DNA of 64,000 nucleotides. Source: Bacteroides nordii WAL 11050 = JCM 12987 (lineage in GTDB: Bacteria; Bacteroidota; Bacteroidia; Bacteroidales; Bacteroidaceae). The position numbers and the translations under genes are program-made. Below are positions 63,771-64,000 of the stretch, in pieces (positions within the stretch are counted from its first letter, which is position 1; each line of letters starts with the position of its first letter). Under the pieces are notes generated by a model. The model was not told the DNA's origin. It was given only the letters and a program-made list of their open reading frames with translations, and made no database searches. The stretch covers positions 62,001 to 126,000 of the forward strand of contig BAJA01000011.1 in assembly GCA_000613465.1 (NCBI GenBank), written 5' to 3'.

Positions 63771-64000
63771 TCATTCAATGCCTCTTTCTATCGTATTTAT
63801 TTTATGTATCTTATTCAGAGCAACACTATTTATACGAATATCGGCACTCTTTTCGCCCATACTTGCAACCCATCCCAATTGAACGGTTGTCTCTTCATCC
63901 AATGTAAAATTCAATGTTTTTACTCCCGTGGTACGTCCCCAATTAAGATAAGCCAAGGACTGTGCTTCAACCTGATCTACATTTGGTATTTCACTACCAG
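63771..64000 (-). CDS. C-terminal end of an unidentified gene (5' end outside window)
   Basis: The frame is open to the right edge of the window, so only the last 75 or so residues are present (…AQSLAYLNWGRTTGVKTLNF… to KINTIERGIE). The segment VKTLNFTLDEETTVQLGWV and the short beta-strand pattern suggest the end of an exported beta-sandwich protein, such as one that binds or processes glycans, but no family was recognized. It is upstream of and in line with the GH3 gene (36 bp gap), so the two probably belong to one operon and to one glycan-degrading locus that continues beyond the window. Confidence 0.5.
   Translation of the reverse strand, partial: GSEIPNVDQVEAQSLAYLNWGRTTGVKTLNFTLDEETTVQLGWVASMGEKSADIRINSVALNKIHKINTIERGIE

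Overview
The window looks like a chromosomal segment of a gut Bacteroides. The evidence is the Bacteroides-type promoter boxes (TAnnTTTG) in front of many genes, a SusC/SusD pair inside a polysaccharide-utilization-type locus, a fused SecDF of about 1000 residues, ATP-dependent PEP carboxykinase, an HU-like protein with a C-terminal extension, and many lipoproteins with short lipobox signals. The species cannot be fixed from the sequence alone.

Layout. 1-9.2 kb: 3' end of a TonB-dependent receptor, an HU-like gene, topA, a LruC-domain lipoprotein bracketed by two perfect 30-bp inverted repeats, argS (frameshifted) and hup. 9.4-17.5 kb: two overlapping rhomboid proteases, a membrane-anchored EEP-family protein, an M3 peptidase lipoprotein and secDF. 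17.5-24.3 kb: tRNA-Arg(CCU), the two subunits of a 2-oxoacid:ferredoxin oxidoreductase (alpha frameshifted), upp and pckA. 24.4-33.3 kb: two lipoproteins, a secreted multi-domain protein, typA, rpsO, an XRE-cupin regulator and an acyl-CoA synthetase-like gene. 33.3-55.3 kb: a long, almost entirely minus-strand locus that reads, in transcription order, TPR/HTH membrane regulator, SusC, SusD, M43 metalloprotease with GEVED domains, a small GEVED protein, a GH63-type glycosidase with GEVED and sorting-type tail, a split LysO-type exporter, a GH2 beta-galactosidase, a second GH63-type enzyme and a second M43 protease. 55.5-64 kb: PAS histidine kinase, ahcY, a YfhO-family membrane protein (frameshifted), a GH3 glycosidase and the 3' end of a further exported-type protein.

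How it fits together. The 33-55 kb block reads as one inducible system. A sensor/regulator sits upstream of an outer-membrane importer (SusC/D). The importer is followed by secreted peptidases and glycosidases plus an inner-membrane exporter of the lysine-exporter family. Together they suggest use of a glycoprotein or glycopeptide substrate (inference). The rest is mostly housekeeping: translation, central carbon metabolism, protein export and methyl cycle.

Two things stand out beyond genes. First, intergenic regions carry two families of structured repeats. One is arrays of four units at exact 23-bp spacing around a TGTACA-like palindrome (three copies, plus a 22/23-bp relative). The other is long hairpins, two of them built from 7-bp repeats that reach the start codon of the next gene. 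Second, eight genes, including essential ones such as argS, are broken by ten single-base indels. In each case a one-base correction restores a full-length family member. This points strongly to sequence error for most of them, though a few sit on slippery or phase-variable-looking runs.
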